DNA of 64,000 nt from Thiorhodovibrio frisius (GCF_033954835.1 NZ_CP121471.1:1364001-1428000); one strand, 5' to 3'. Positions 18,280-26,193 are shown, counted from the stretch's first letter. Notes: generated by a model not told the origin, from the letters alone. Made by a program: numbers and translations.

Positions 18280-18756
18280 ATGCCAACACTGCTCGACCCC
18301 ACCAACGACTACGTCTTCAAGCGCCTGTTCGTCGAAGCTCCTGACCTACTGATCGCGCTCATCAACGACCTGCGCCCGGACCCGCCCAAGGCCGACCGTC
18401 TTGGACACCCACCGGGACCATTGCGCGCCTGGATCACCTTTTTCAAACACTGGCAGGAGGAGCCCACCATGGCCACCGTCGCCCATGAACCCGTCAAGCA
18501 AGCCATGAGCCGCATACGCGAACTCAGCGCCGACGAAGAAGCCCGCCGTCTCGCCTTCGTGCGCGAGCGCGCCTTGCATGACGAAGTCTCCTTCCTGAAT
18601 GAAGCCAGGCGGAAAGGGTTGCAGCAGGGATTGCAGAACGGTCGCGAAGAGGTCGCGCGCAATCTGATGACCCACCGGCTACCGAAGGCTACGGCGCGCG
18701 GCACACCAGCACCCAAATCCGCCCAGGAACAGTTCAACGGCGCCGAGGTTGCGTGA
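18280..18756 (+). CDS. Rpn-family protein lacking the nuclease core (copy 1)
   Basis: 158 aa from the ATG at 18280. Its N-terminal 36 residues (LLDPTNDYVFKRLF...INDLRPD) and its helical C-terminal part (KADRLG...FFKHWQEE...ALHDEVSF) match the full-length Rpn protein at 57364-58257. About 125 residues between P36 and K162 of that protein are missing in frame, including the PD-(D/E)XK residues Asp61, Glu75 and Gln77. The C-terminal end from about residue 131 is also replaced by unrelated sequence. It cannot be a nuclease; it is either a dead remnant or a regulatory short form. Confidence 0.7.
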   Translation: MPTLLDPTNDYVFKRLFVEAPDLLIALINDLRPDPPKADRLGHPPGPLRAWITFFKHWQEEPTMATVAHEPVKQAMSRIRELSADEEARRLAFVRERALHDEVSFLNEARRKGLQQGLQNGREEVARNLMTHRLPKATARGTPAPKSAQEQFNGAEVA

Positions 18757-18827
18757 TGAGCGCGCACGAATGCAGGAACCTAAAGCGCAAGGCCGAGAAG
18801 CGTGCGGACCAAAATTATGAGGTCCCT

Positions 18828-18873
18828 GTGCTAATCTGAGCCTCTCAGCTGTGGATAAATACCAAAATCCATT
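18828..18873 (+). repeat. Dispersed 46-bp repeat upstream of DUF29 gene (copy 1)
   Basis: It begins gtgctaatctgagcct and is followed by a similar tcagc...gata...cca.aatcca pattern. A second copy lies at 22993-23038, upstream of the DUF1640 gene. The first 16 nt are identical. It may be a shared regulatory segment or a scar of duplication. Confidence 0.6.
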
Positions 18874-18896
18874 AGGCCCGATCAGAGGTGAAAGTC

Positions 18897-19340
18897 ATGC
18901 CAACGCATCGCTATGAGAACGATTTTTATGCCTGGTCTCAAGAGCAAGCTGTCCTTTTGCGAGCGGGGCGCTGGTCAGAATTGCAAATCGGGCCGTTGAG
19001 CGAGGAGATTGAGGATTTGGGGAAACGCGAGCGTCGCGCACTGGAAAGTCGGCTGGTTGTCTTAATTGGGCATCTGCTCAAATGGGTACTGCAACCCGAC
19101 TATCCGTATCGCAAGAGCTGGCGCGCGACAATTAACGAACAACGGCGCAACGTTGCGCGGCTACTCGCCGAGAATCCAAGCCTACAACCCTTGCTGCCTG
19201 AGTTGGTCACCGCTGCTTACGCCGATAGTCGCGATTTGGTCGTGCGCGAAACGCCGCTGGATTATGACGTCCTGCCGACAACCTGCCCCTTTACGATTGC
19301 GCGCATTCTCGATAATGCCTTTTGGCCGGTTTCTTATTAA
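18897..19340 (+). CDS. DUF29 family protein
   Basis: 147 aa. The ATG at 18897 is chosen because AGAGGTG sits 7 nt upstream; a GTG at 18888 is the longer alternative. The sequence shows the full DUF29 signature: YENDFYAWSQEQAVLLR, EEIEDLGKRERRALESRL, LLKWVLQP and SWRATINEQR. DUF29 proteins are small helical proteins frequent in cyanobacteria and purple sulfur bacteria, often beside toxin-like or mobile genes, and have no proven function. It is intact despite the decayed neighbours. Confidence 0.85.
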   Translation: MPTHRYENDFYAWSQEQAVLLRAGRWSELQIGPLSEEIEDLGKRERRALESRLVVLIGHLLKWVLQPDYPYRKSWRATINEQRRNVARLLAENPSLQPLLPELVTAAYADSRDLVVRETPLDYDVLPTTCPFTIARILDNAFWPVSY

Positions 19341-19406
19341 CAAACAGGTGCGCAGTGGGAGATTGCCAACAGTTATGTGAGTCTGGTCTTGATCAATCAA
19401 TCCGCC

Positions 19407-19907
19407 ATGCCAACACTGCTCGACCCCACCAACGACTACGTCTTCAAGCGCCTGTTCGTCGAAGCTCCCGACCTACTGGTCGTGCTCATCAATGACCTGC
19501 GCCCGGACCCGCCCAAGGCCGACCGTCTTGGACACCCACCGGGACCCTTGCGCGCCTGGATCACCTTTTTCAAACACTGGCAGGAGGAGCTCACCATGGC
19601 CACCGTCGCCCATGAACCCGTCAAGCAAGCCATGAGCCGCATCCGCGAGCTCAGCGCCGACGAAGAAGCCCGCCGCCTCGCCTTCGTGCGCGAGCGCGCC
19701 TTGCACGACGAGGTCTCTTTCGTGAATGAAGCCAAGCGGGAAGGGGTGGAGCAGGGATTGGAGCAGGGACTGCGGAACGGCCGCGAAGAGGTCGCGCGTA
19801 ACCTAATGACCATGAAGCTATTGACAGACGAGCAGATAGCAGCCGCCTCCGGCTTAGCGCAGGACGAGGTCAAGGCGCTGCGTGATGCAAACAAGCCTCA
19901 AGCCTGA
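19407..19907 (+). CDS. Rpn-family protein lacking the nuclease core (copy 2)
   Basis: 166 aa from the ATG at 19407. It is nearly identical to copy 1 over about 130 residues and shares exactly the same in-frame loss of about 125 residues that removes the PD-(D/E)XK core. Unlike copy 1 it retains the normal Rpn C-terminus (EEVARNLMTMKLLTDEQIAAASGL). The duplicated block includes about 25 nt upstream of the start, so copies 1 and 2 arose by duplication after the deletion. It keeps an open frame and family-like helices, so a protein product is plausible. Confidence 0.7.
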   Translation: MPTLLDPTNDYVFKRLFVEAPDLLVVLINDLRPDPPKADRLGHPPGPLRAWITFFKHWQEELTMATVAHEPVKQAMSRIRELSADEEARRLAFVRERALHDEVSFVNEAKREGVEQGLEQGLRNGREEVARNLMTMKLLTDEQIAAASGLAQDEVKALRDANKPQA

Positions 19908-19989
19908 GCCCACCGGGTTTATCTGACGGTGGTCTGGCAATTCTCGGCGTCACCCTCAAGCTGGCCGATATCTTAATCACCCACTGAGC

Positions 19990-20945
19990 TTCCACCAAGG
20001 CGACCAACAGCAGCTCCAAACCGCCGCCGAGCACTACCTCACCCAATGGCCTGATTGCCCCACCGGCTGGACCATCCTCGCCAAAGCCTGGGAGCGCGAG
20101 CGCGACTGGAACGCCGCTGCACGCTGAAAAGTGCGCCCATGATGGCGGAAGCCTGGAACAACCTTGGCACCGCCTGCGCGATCTCGACCGCCTCGATGAA
20201 AGCATGCTCGCCTTTCGCCAAGCGCTGGCCCTGGCTCCGGAGAATGGGCGGGCACGCAGCAATCTCTTATTCTCGCAAGCCTATACCGCCGCACTAACGC
20301 CGGAGCGTCAACGCCAGGAAGCCCAACGTTGGGAACGCGAAGTCCTGAGTGCCGAGGCACGGGCCGAGGCACGCCGGCGCTCGTTCTCCCCTGCGCCGTT
20401 GCGCGATCGACGCCTGCGCTTGGGCCTGATATCGGCGGAATTCGGCAGTCACCCGGTCGGGCATTTTCTGCTGAGTTGGCTACGCGCCCTCAACAGCGAA
20501 CGCTTCGCGCTCTACTGCTACCCCAGCCTCGAGCGCCCGGAGCCAGAATCCGCGCGCTTTCGCGAATTGGCCGATGTCTGGTTGCCCATTGATGGCTTGA
20601 GCGATGCCCAAGCCGTGCAACAGATTCGCAGCGACAAAATCGACGTGCTGATTGAAACCAGGGGCCACACCGAGAACAACCGCCTCGGCATCATCGCCCG
20701 GCGCGCGGCACCGGTGCAATGTCACTACATCGGCTACTTCGCCACTACCGGCCTCACGGAGATGGATTATTTCATCGGTGACGCCGTGCTGATCCCGCCC
20801 GAGCACGACAGCCACTTCACCGAACAAGTCTGGAGACTGCCACGCACCCGCTATGCCTACGAGCCCCTGCTGCAGGCCCCGACCCGCGTTGGCAACCACA
20901 CCCGCAGGGACAGCTTCGCCTCGGCAGTTTCAATTCGAGATGATG
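19990..20945 (+). pseudogene. Decayed TPR-SPINDLY glycosyltransferase gene
   Basis: Successive frames reproduce the intact paralog at 24304-26193. From 19990 it reads FHQGDQQQLQTAAEHYL...WNAAA. A deletion of roughly 190 nt of TPR sequence follows, then a 1-nt frameshift near 20170. A long open stretch (20204-20960) then runs from MLAFRQALALAP through HPVGHFLLSWLRAL, APVQCHYIGYF and TRYAYEPL. A second 1-nt shift near 20883 and truncation after GSFN remove the last 170 residues with the UDP-sugar site. The open stretch also has ETRGHT where paralogs have ETSGHT. Confidence 0.88.
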
Positions 20946-21092
20946 TTAAATGCTTGGTTTGAACATAGATCGTTCAAGTATCCAAAATCGTGAAAAAAAG
21001 CTGCAAATTGAACAATGAAAGTGCAGCTATCCAGGCACGCTAGGCGGCAGGCGAAAGGTTGTCAGCTTTCGCTTCCTATAATTGTCCCTAAA

Positions 21093-21180
21093 AGGCCATG
21101 GGTTAAAAGATGATTAGGCTAAAGGCATTGTCGCTGCGTATTGCCGCTTCGGGTGATGCGGAAATCGAAATCAAGCACGG
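21093..21180 (+). pseudogene. Degraded copy of the DUF1640 gene
   Basis: The nucleotide string from gccatgggttaaaagatga to gaaatcgaaatcaagcacgg aligns with 23128-23215 of the intact DUF1640 gene (gaccatgggttgaatgatgagc ... gcggagatcgcgacgaaacgg). In-frame stops and indels make it non-coding. Confidence 0.5.
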
Positions 21181-21215
21181 CATTTACACTGTCCCGAAAT
21201 GCAGAATTGACATTC

Positions 21216-21452
21216 ATGCTTGATCTGCTGCCGTACGTCTGCGACGCCGCGCCCTCCAAACAATGCCGCTACTTGGCCGGCAGCCGCATCCCGATCAACC
21301 CGCCGACGGCGCTGCGCGAGGCGCCACTGGACGCGGTGCTGATTTTGCCCTGGAATATTGCCGAGGAGGTGAAGGCGCAACTGGCCGATCTGGCTGAACG
21401 GGGCACGCGTTTTTTCACCGCAGTGCCCGCGCTTCGCGTACAGGCGAATTGA
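21216..21452 (+). pseudogene. C-terminal fragment of a sugar C-methyltransferase
   Basis: The translated segment DAAPSKQCRYLAGSRIPI and LDAVLILPWNIAEEVKAQL matches the conserved C-terminal domain of NDP-sugar C-methyltransferases (Methyltransf_14: D..P.KQG...PG..IPI, then a LPWN.. dEI motif). The SAM-binding N-terminal domains are absent, so only about 79 residues are left. It is likely debris from a nucleotide-sugar pathway gene. Confidence 0.65.
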
Positions 21453-21471
21453 CAGCTTCATTCAAGCACTC

Positions 21472-21714
21472 ATGCTAGAACTGCCCATTAGGGACTATTT
21501 CCGCGACAATGTCCTGGTTAAGCGACCCTATATCCAGCGCGAATGGTGCGAGACTGCCGTTTGCGATCCCATTCGCCGGGAAGTGCAAGCGGACGACGGG
21601 CGCATCCGGCACTGGATATGGATCGATGCCTTAGATCGTTACCTGCGAGTGGTGACCCTGGCCGATGGGCAGACAATCCACAACGCCTTTCCAGACCGAA
21701 GATTCCGGCCATGA
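21472..21714 (+). CDS. Small protein paired with DUF2283 (DUF4258-like, tentative)
   Basis: 80 aa. The pattern VLVKRPYIQREWCETAV, then IRHWIWI...YLRVVTLADGQTIHNAFPDR, is that of short proteins commonly encoded just upstream of DUF2283 genes, resembling the DUF4258/RelE-like fold of toxin candidates. Its stop overlaps the ATG of the DUF2283 gene by 4 nt (ATGA), so the two are translationally coupled. The exact family is not certain. Confidence 0.65.
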   Translation: MLELPIRDYFRDNVLVKRPYIQREWCETAVCDPIRREVQADDGRIRHWIWIDALDRYLRVVTLADGQTIHNAFPDRRFRP

Positions 21715-21926
21715 AGATTAACTACGACGCCGCGACGGACTCGCTTTACATCCACCTGAGCGACCGTGCCTCCGTCGATTCCGACGAAATTGCCAATGGC
21801 GTGGTCCTCGACTACGACGCCGCCGGCGCGCTGGTCGGCATCGACATTCAACACGCCAGCCACCAGGCCGACCTAGCCAAGCTTTCGGTCAACTGCTTGC
21901 CTTTGACTCAGCTTGACGCGGCTTGA
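21711..21926 (+). CDS. DUF2283 domain protein
   Basis: 71 aa. It has the characteristic MKINYDAATDSLYIHLS...SDEIANGVVLDYDAAGALVGIDI pattern of DUF2283. The family is small and often paired with DUF4258-like partners, which suggests a toxin-antitoxin-like role that is unproven. The start is fixed by the ATGA overlap with the preceding gene. Confidence 0.85.
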   Translation: MKINYDAATDSLYIHLSDRASVDSDEIANGVVLDYDAAGALVGIDIQHASHQADLAKLSVNCLPLTQLDAA

Positions 21927-21994
21927 TGCGCGCTAAATGAAACCCTGCATCAGCTACACCCAGCCTTCCAGACCAGCGGCGGCCGACGCTTCAA

Positions 21995-22231
21995 ATCCGC
22001 GACTGCCTCGACTTGCGCGAGGCCTGTCGGTAGATTGCCGAAGTCGCGCTCGGCGAACAACAGGGGCCGGTCAACATCTGCTCCGGCATCCCCATCACCG
22101 TGCGCCAGTTAGCCGAGCACATCGCCGACGAGGTCGGTCGCCGCAACCTGCTGCGCTTTGGCATGCGGCCCGTCCATCCGTTCGATGCTCCGTGCGTGAT
22201 CGGGCTTCCCTGGCAGCCAGATCTGGCTTAA
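21995..22231 (+). pseudogene. C-terminal fragment of an NAD-dependent sugar epimerase/dehydratase
   Basis: The frame reads IRDCLDLREACR-stop-IAEVALG, then GPVNICSGIPITVRQLAEHI and NLLRFGMRPVHPFD, ending in TAA. It matches the C-terminal part of extended SDR NDP-sugar epimerases/reductases (G.VNI.SG..ITVR.LAE.I). An in-frame TAG and the missing Rossmann N-terminus make it dead. Confidence 0.7.
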
Positions 22232-22290
22232 AGCCATGCGCGCGATAATATGTGAGGTTGAATATGAAGCCGTTTGAACAGGAGCAAGCC

Positions 22291-22530
22291 ATGCTTAACA
22301 TCGAAATACCTGATCGTTTGAGGGAAAAGATCGCTGCCATCGCTACTCTTGCGGAGCAAACGCCCGAGCAATTGGCTCTGGAGATGCTTGAAGAGCGGAT
22401 TGATCACCAGAGTGCGTATCTTGAAACCGCGTATCTGAAAAGCTCGGCACGCAACCGCGAGCGACTTGATCAGGCAATTGGGGAAATCAGACGCGGGCGC
22501 TTCGAGGAACGGGCCTTGATTGATGATTAG
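22291..22530 (+). CDS. Type II antitoxin of a YoeB-type pair
   Basis: 79 aa. The start at 22291 is supported by AGGAG six nt upstream; longer GTG/ATG starts upstream are less likely. The protein is helical and charged (LNIEIPDRLREKIAAIA, EQLALEMLEERID) and lies directly ahead of a YoeB-like toxin that overlaps it by 8 nt. Its fold family is not certain, but antitoxin is the straightforward call by position and size. Confidence 0.7.
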   Translation: MLNIEIPDRLREKIAAIATLAEQTPEQLALEMLEERIDHQSAYLETAYLKSSARNRERLDQAIGEIRRGRFEERALIDD

Positions 22531-22747
22531 CTGGCATCCCCAAGCATGGGAGGATTATTTGTATTGGCAGCAAGAAGATAAACGTATCTTGAAGCGTGTC
22601 AACGCATTGGTTAAGGATGTCCAGCGCAACCCCTTCGAGGGAATCGGAAAACCCGAGCCACTTAAACATGAATGGTCAGGTTTTTGGAGTCGGCGAATCA
22701 ATGACGAACATCGTTTAGTATACACTTACCAAGATGGTCATGCATAG
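22523..22747 (+). CDS. YoeB/Txe-family toxin, C-terminally truncated
   Basis: 74 aa from the ATG at 22523. The body is clearly YoeB/Txe: WHPQAWEDYLYWQQEDKRILKRVN, IGKPEPLKH and WSRRINDEHRLVYTY. Family members end some ten residues later in a ...RYHY tail whose His is needed for ribosome-dependent mRNA cleavage. Here the frame runs into SPINDLY-gene debris after YQDGHA and stops. The Glu and Arg of the active site are kept but the terminal His/Tyr are lost, so toxicity is doubtful. Confidence 0.8.
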   Translation: MISWHPQAWEDYLYWQQEDKRILKRVNALVKDVQRNPFEGIGKPEPLKHEWSGFWSRRINDEHRLVYTYQDGHA

Positions 22748-22748
22748 C

Positions 22749-22981
22749 CACGGCATCAGCCGCGAGCGAATCGGCTTCTTTTCCCGCACCCCCTCCTGGA
22801 GCGAGCACATGTCGCCTTACAACCAAATCGACATCGCACTGGATACCATACCTTTCAACAGCGCCAGCACCGCCTGCGACGCCCTCTGGATGGGCACCCC
22901 ACTGGTCACCCTGCTTGGCGATCAACTCGCCGGACGCCAGGCGGCCTCTATCCTCACCGGACTCGGGTGCCCGGAGTGGAA
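22749..22981 (+). pseudogene. Internal fragment of a TPR-SPINDLY glycosyltransferase gene
   Basis: The translation contains SHGISRERIGFFSRTPSW, IDIALDTIPFNSAST, DALWMGTPLVTLLG and GRQAASILTGLG. This is the nucleotide-sugar-binding part of the GT41 domain and is closest to the protein at 28518-30485. The upstream half is replaced by the truncated YoeB gene, and the frame ends after CPEW. Confidence 0.85.
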
Positions 22982-22992
22982 TCATGGGGGCG

Positions 22993-23038
22993 TGTGCTAA
23001 TCTGAGCCTGTCAGCCGCAGATACATGCCATAATCCAC
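22993..23038 (+). repeat. Dispersed 46-bp repeat upstream of DUF1640 gene (copy 2)
   Basis: It starts gtgctaatctgagcct, identical over 16 nt to the copy at 18828, with continuing partial identity (tcagc, gata, aatcca). It lies 39 nt before the DUF1640 start codon. Confidence 0.6.
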
Positions 23039-23076
23039 TCAGTCGCCGGATATTCTTTATCTGACAGGAATCAACC

Positions 23077-23346
23077 ATGACTGCAATATCTTTCGATACG
23101 CTCAGATTCGTTGAAACGCTTAAAGACCATGGGTTGAATGATGAGCAAGCAAAAGGCATTGCTGCTGCCTACCGTGACGCATCCGGCGAGGCGGAGATCG
23201 CGACGAAACGGGACATCGAACGCTTAGAGGCACAGCTGATCAGGGTCGATACGCGATTCGCAGGCGAAATGACGCTCATGAAATGGATGTTGGGTATTTT
23301 ACTTGGGGGCGTCGTGGCATTGATCTTAAAATCGTTTTTCCCTTGA
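23077..23346 (+). CDS. DUF1640 coiled-coil membrane protein
   Basis: 89 aa with an AGGAA SD. The arrangement FDTLRFVETLKDHGLNDEQAKGIAAAYRDA, then a short coiled coil (RDIERLEAQLIRVDTRF), then one C-terminal membrane helix (MLGILLGGVVALIL), is the typical bacterial DUF1640 (CCDC90-like) design. Such proteins are multicopy in purple sulfur bacteria and have no known function. A decayed copy lies at 21093-21180. Confidence 0.85.
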   Translation: MTAISFDTLRFVETLKDHGLNDEQAKGIAAAYRDASGEAEIATKRDIERLEAQLIRVDTRFAGEMTLMKWMLGILLGGVVALILKSFFP

Positions 23347-23354
23347 GCTGGGAG

Positions 23355-23637
23355 ATGTCAATTCGTCGACAGCGTGGCCGCTCTTGCTCAAGATGCCGCG
23401 CAGCGTCAGCATATTCGCCAAAACCATTCCCTTCAACAGCGCCACCACCGCAGCGCTCGCCGATCACTGGCACACCCTGCTCAACCAGTCCGCGAGACCC
23501 AGCGGCAGCGGATGCGCGCGAGCGAGCTCTGCGATGGCCGGGGATTGGCGCGTGCGCTGGAACCGGCGTTCGAGACCATGTTTGATCGCTGGTTCCAGGG
23601 CGGCGGTGGCGATACCCTTGCCAAACAAAACACTTGA
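23355..23637 (+). pseudogene. Scrambled C-terminal fragment of a TPR-SPINDLY gene
   Basis: One frame gives FVDSVAALAQDAAQRQHIRQN and, after an insertion, RASELCDGRGLARALEPAFE and TMFDRWFQ, the usual GT41 C-terminus. The roughly 90 nt in between, read in another frame, give TIPFNSATTAALADHW, a piece that normally lies about 70 residues earlier. The fragment is therefore patched from two places of the same kind of gene. Confidence 0.75.
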
Positions 23638-23719
23638 AAAGTGCAATGGATCCATGCTTTTCGCTGAGGAAAACCCGTCGCTCCGAAAGACGCCACATTG
23701 AACGAAACGGAGACCGAAA

Positions 23720-24307
23720 ATGTCATCTCAGCCCCTCTTGCGTGAGACGTTTGAAGACTGGCTCGCCGGGGAGCGCCTGCAAACCGAAGGGCGCACTGAA
23801 TACGTTCGCGGGGAAGTGTTTGCCATGTCCGGTGGCTCGCGCGAGCACAATCTGATCGTGACCAATATCGTCAGGGAGTTGGGCAATCAGTTTAAGGGCC
23901 GCCCTTGCTGCGTCTATTCCGGCGATTTGAAAGTCCGCATGGAAGCCGCAGACGCCAGCGCCTATCCAGATGTGATGGCAATCTGCGGCGAACATCAGTA
24001 TTTCGACGGGCGCCGGGATGTGGTCACTAACCCGGTGCTGATCGTCGAAGTTCTGTCCGATTCCACCGAGGCCTATGATCGTGGCGACAAATTCGCTCAA
24101 TACCGGACACTGCCGAGCGTGATGACCTATCTTCTCGTCGCGCAGGATCGGGTACAGGCCGAACTCTACACCCGCGCCGATGACGGCGCCTGGTTGCTGC
24201 GAAGCTACGACCAACTCGCGCAGCAGGTGCCGCTCGTGGCGATCGGCGCGCATCTGTTGCTGGCCGAAGTCTACGATAAGATCGAGAGGCCCCAACATCG
24301 AGCATGA
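23720..24307 (+). CDS. Uma2 family endonuclease-like protein (DUF820)
   Basis: 195 aa, full family length. Motifs are TFEDWLAGERLQTEGRTEYVRGEVFAMSGGS..HN, the core Asp in AYPDVMAIC, and PVLIVEVLSDSTEAYDRGDKFAQY, followed by YLLVAQD. The fold is PD-(D/E)XK. Its stop overlaps the start of the following TPR-SPINDLY gene by 4 nt, so the two are co-translated, an odd pairing. It may simply be a remnant of an insertion at this site. Confidence 0.9.
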   Translation: MSSQPLLRETFEDWLAGERLQTEGRTEYVRGEVFAMSGGSREHNLIVTNIVRELGNQFKGRPCCVYSGDLKVRMEAADASAYPDVMAICGEHQYFDGRRDVVTNPVLIVEVLSDSTEAYDRGDKFAQYRTLPSVMTYLLVAQDRVQAELYTRADDGAWLLRSYDQLAQQVPLVAIGAHLLLAEVYDKIERPQHRA

Positions 24308-26193
24308 CGGAGGCGGCATTTAACAACGAACAAAATTCTTTCCAGGCACATGACGTCATGAGCGCGCCCGCGGCGCAAGATGCCCCCCCTCACGGCGCCC
24401 CCCAGACTGAAGCGCGGGGTAGCCTACGCGCGCTTTTCCATCAGGGAGACCAACAGCAGCTCCGCGCCGCCGCCGAGCACTATGTCACACAATGGCCTAA
24501 CTGCCCAACCGGCTGGACCATTCTCGCCAAAGCGCGCGAGCGCGACCGCGACTGGAACGCCGCTGCCACGGCCGCCCAACAACTCTGCGCGCGCGATCCA
24601 CAATCAGCCTGGCACTGGTCCTACCTCGGCCTCCTGCTCAAGCGCGCCGGCCGACTGGCCGAGGCCGAGCAGGCTTTGCGCGAAGCGCTGGAACGCGCCC
24701 CCGAGGAACCAGAAACCCTCAATCTGCTCGGCATCGTGCAGATCATGCAGGGCCAGCCCGGCGCGGCCGAAACCACCCTGCGCCAGGCGCTCAAGAGCGC
24801 TCCAGAGCTGGCCGAAGCCTGGAACAACCTTGGCACCGCCCTGCGCGACCTCGACCGATTGGACGAAAGCATGCTCGCCTTTCGCCAAGCAGTGGCCCTG
24901 GCTCCCGACAACGGCCGCGCGCGCAGCAATCTCTTGTTCTCGCAGGCGTTCACCGCGGCCCTGACACCAGAGCGCCAGCGCCAAGAAGCGCAACTGTGGG
25001 AACGCGAAGTCCTGACCCCTAATGAACGGGCCGAGGCACGCCAGCGGCAATTCTCCCACCGGCCGCGGCGCGATCAACGCCTGCGCCTGGGGCTGCTGTC
25101 GGCGGAATTCGGCCACCATCCCGTCGGCCATTTTCTTCTGAGCTGGCTGCGCGCCCTTGATCGCGAGCGCTTCGTCATCTACTGCTACCCCAGCCACGAA
25201 CGCCAGGAGCCAGAGTCCCAGCGCTTTCGCGACCTGGCCGATGTCTGGTCGCCCATCGACAACCTGAGCGACGCCCAGGCGGCCGAACGCATGCGGGCTG
25301 ACGGGATCGATGTGCTGATCGAGACCAGCGGCCATACCGAGAACAACCGCCTCGGCGTCATCGCGCGGCGCGCGGCGCCGGTGCAATGCCATTACATCGG
25401 CTACTTCGCCACCACCGGCCTCACCGAGATGGATTATTTCATCGGGGACCCCGTGCTCATCCCGCCCGAGCACGACAGCCACTTTACCGAGCAGGTCTGG
25501 CGCCTGCCGCGCACCCGCTATGCCTACGAGCCCCTGCAACAGGCCCCAGAGCCCCGCTGGCAGCCGGATCGGCACGGGCAGCTGCGCCTCGGCAGCTTCA
25601 ATAACCTGACCAAGGTCCGCCACGAAAGCCTGGTGCTGTGGAGTCAGGTGCTGCGTGCACTTCCCCAAGCCCGCCTGATCCTGAAAGACAAACGCGCCCT
25701 CGACCACAGCGTCCAAGCGCGGATTCTCGGCCCCCTGCGGGAACAAGGCATTCACCCAGACCGGGTCGAATTTCGCGGCGCCTCCGCCGCCTGGTCCGAC
25801 CACATGGACGCCTACAACGACACCGACATCGCGCTCGACTCCCTGCCATTCAACAGCGCCACCACCGGTTTCGACGCCCTCTGGATGGGCACGCCCCTGA
25901 TCACCCTGACCGGCGACCGCCTCGCCGGCCGCCAAGCCGCCTCCCTGCTCAGCGGCCTCGGGCGCACGGAGTGGATCGCGCGCGACGCCGATGAATTCGT
26001 GGCCATCGTGACCGGTCTCGCCCAAGATCCCGCGCGGGGGCAGCGCCTTCGCGAAATCCAGCGCGCCCAGATGCGCCAAAGCGAGCTATGCGATGGTGAA
26101 GGTCTAGCCCGCGCCTTGGAGCGGAGCATCGAGGAAATGCTTGAGTTGCGACCTTGGCGGATGGAAGTTGCCGCGCGCCGACGGTCTGAATGA
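24304..26193 (+). CDS. TPR-SPINDLY O-GlcNAc transferase-like protein (GT41, upstream class)
   Basis: 629 aa. It has an N-terminal tail, about five TPRs (residues 35-215) and a Glyco_transf_41 domain (about 255-629). Visible family residues are His272 in FGHHPVGHF (counterpart of the conserved OGT HP motif), the ETSGHT loop, APVQCHYIGYF, SFNNLTK with the UDP-contacting Lys, and FNSATTGFDALWMGTPL. GT41 enzymes move a sugar, usually GlcNAc or fucose, from a nucleotide onto Ser/Thr of proteins held by the TPR superhelix in the cytoplasm. This is the intact version of the pseudogenes at 18-23.6 kb. The start codon overlaps the Uma2 stop. Confidence 0.88.
   Translation: MTEAAFNNEQNSFQAHDVMSAPAAQDAPPHGAPQTEARGSLRALFHQGDQQQLRAAAEHYVTQWPNCPTGWTILAKARERDRDWNAAATAAQQLCARDPQSAWHWSYLGLLLKRAGRLAEAEQALREALERAPEEPETLNLLGIVQIMQGQPGAAETTLRQALKSAPELAEAWNNLGTALRDLDRLDESMLAFRQAVALAPDNGRARSNLLFSQAFTAALTPERQRQEAQLWEREVLTPNERAEARQRQFSHRPRRDQRLRLGLLSAEFGHHPVGHFLLSWLRALDRERFVIYCYPSHERQEPESQRFRDLADVWSPIDNLSDAQAAERMRADGIDVLIETSGHTENNRLGVIARRAAPVQCHYIGYFATTGLTEMDYFIGDPVLIPPEHDSHFTEQVWRLPRTRYAYEPLQQAPEPRWQPDRHGQLRLGSFNNLTKVRHESLVLWSQVLRALPQARLILKDKRALDHSVQARILGPLREQGIHPDRVEFRGASAAWSDHMDAYNDTDIALDSLPFNSATTGFDALWMGTPLITLTGDRLAGRQAASLLSGLGRTEWIARDADEFVAIVTGLAQDPARGQRLREIQRAQMRQSELCDGEGLARALERSIEEMLELRPWRMEVAARRRSE

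Noticed and set aside
24604-26079. 491-aa open frame on the minus strand
   Set aside because: It is antisense to an intact GT41 gene; similar antisense frames occur opposite other GC-rich genes here.
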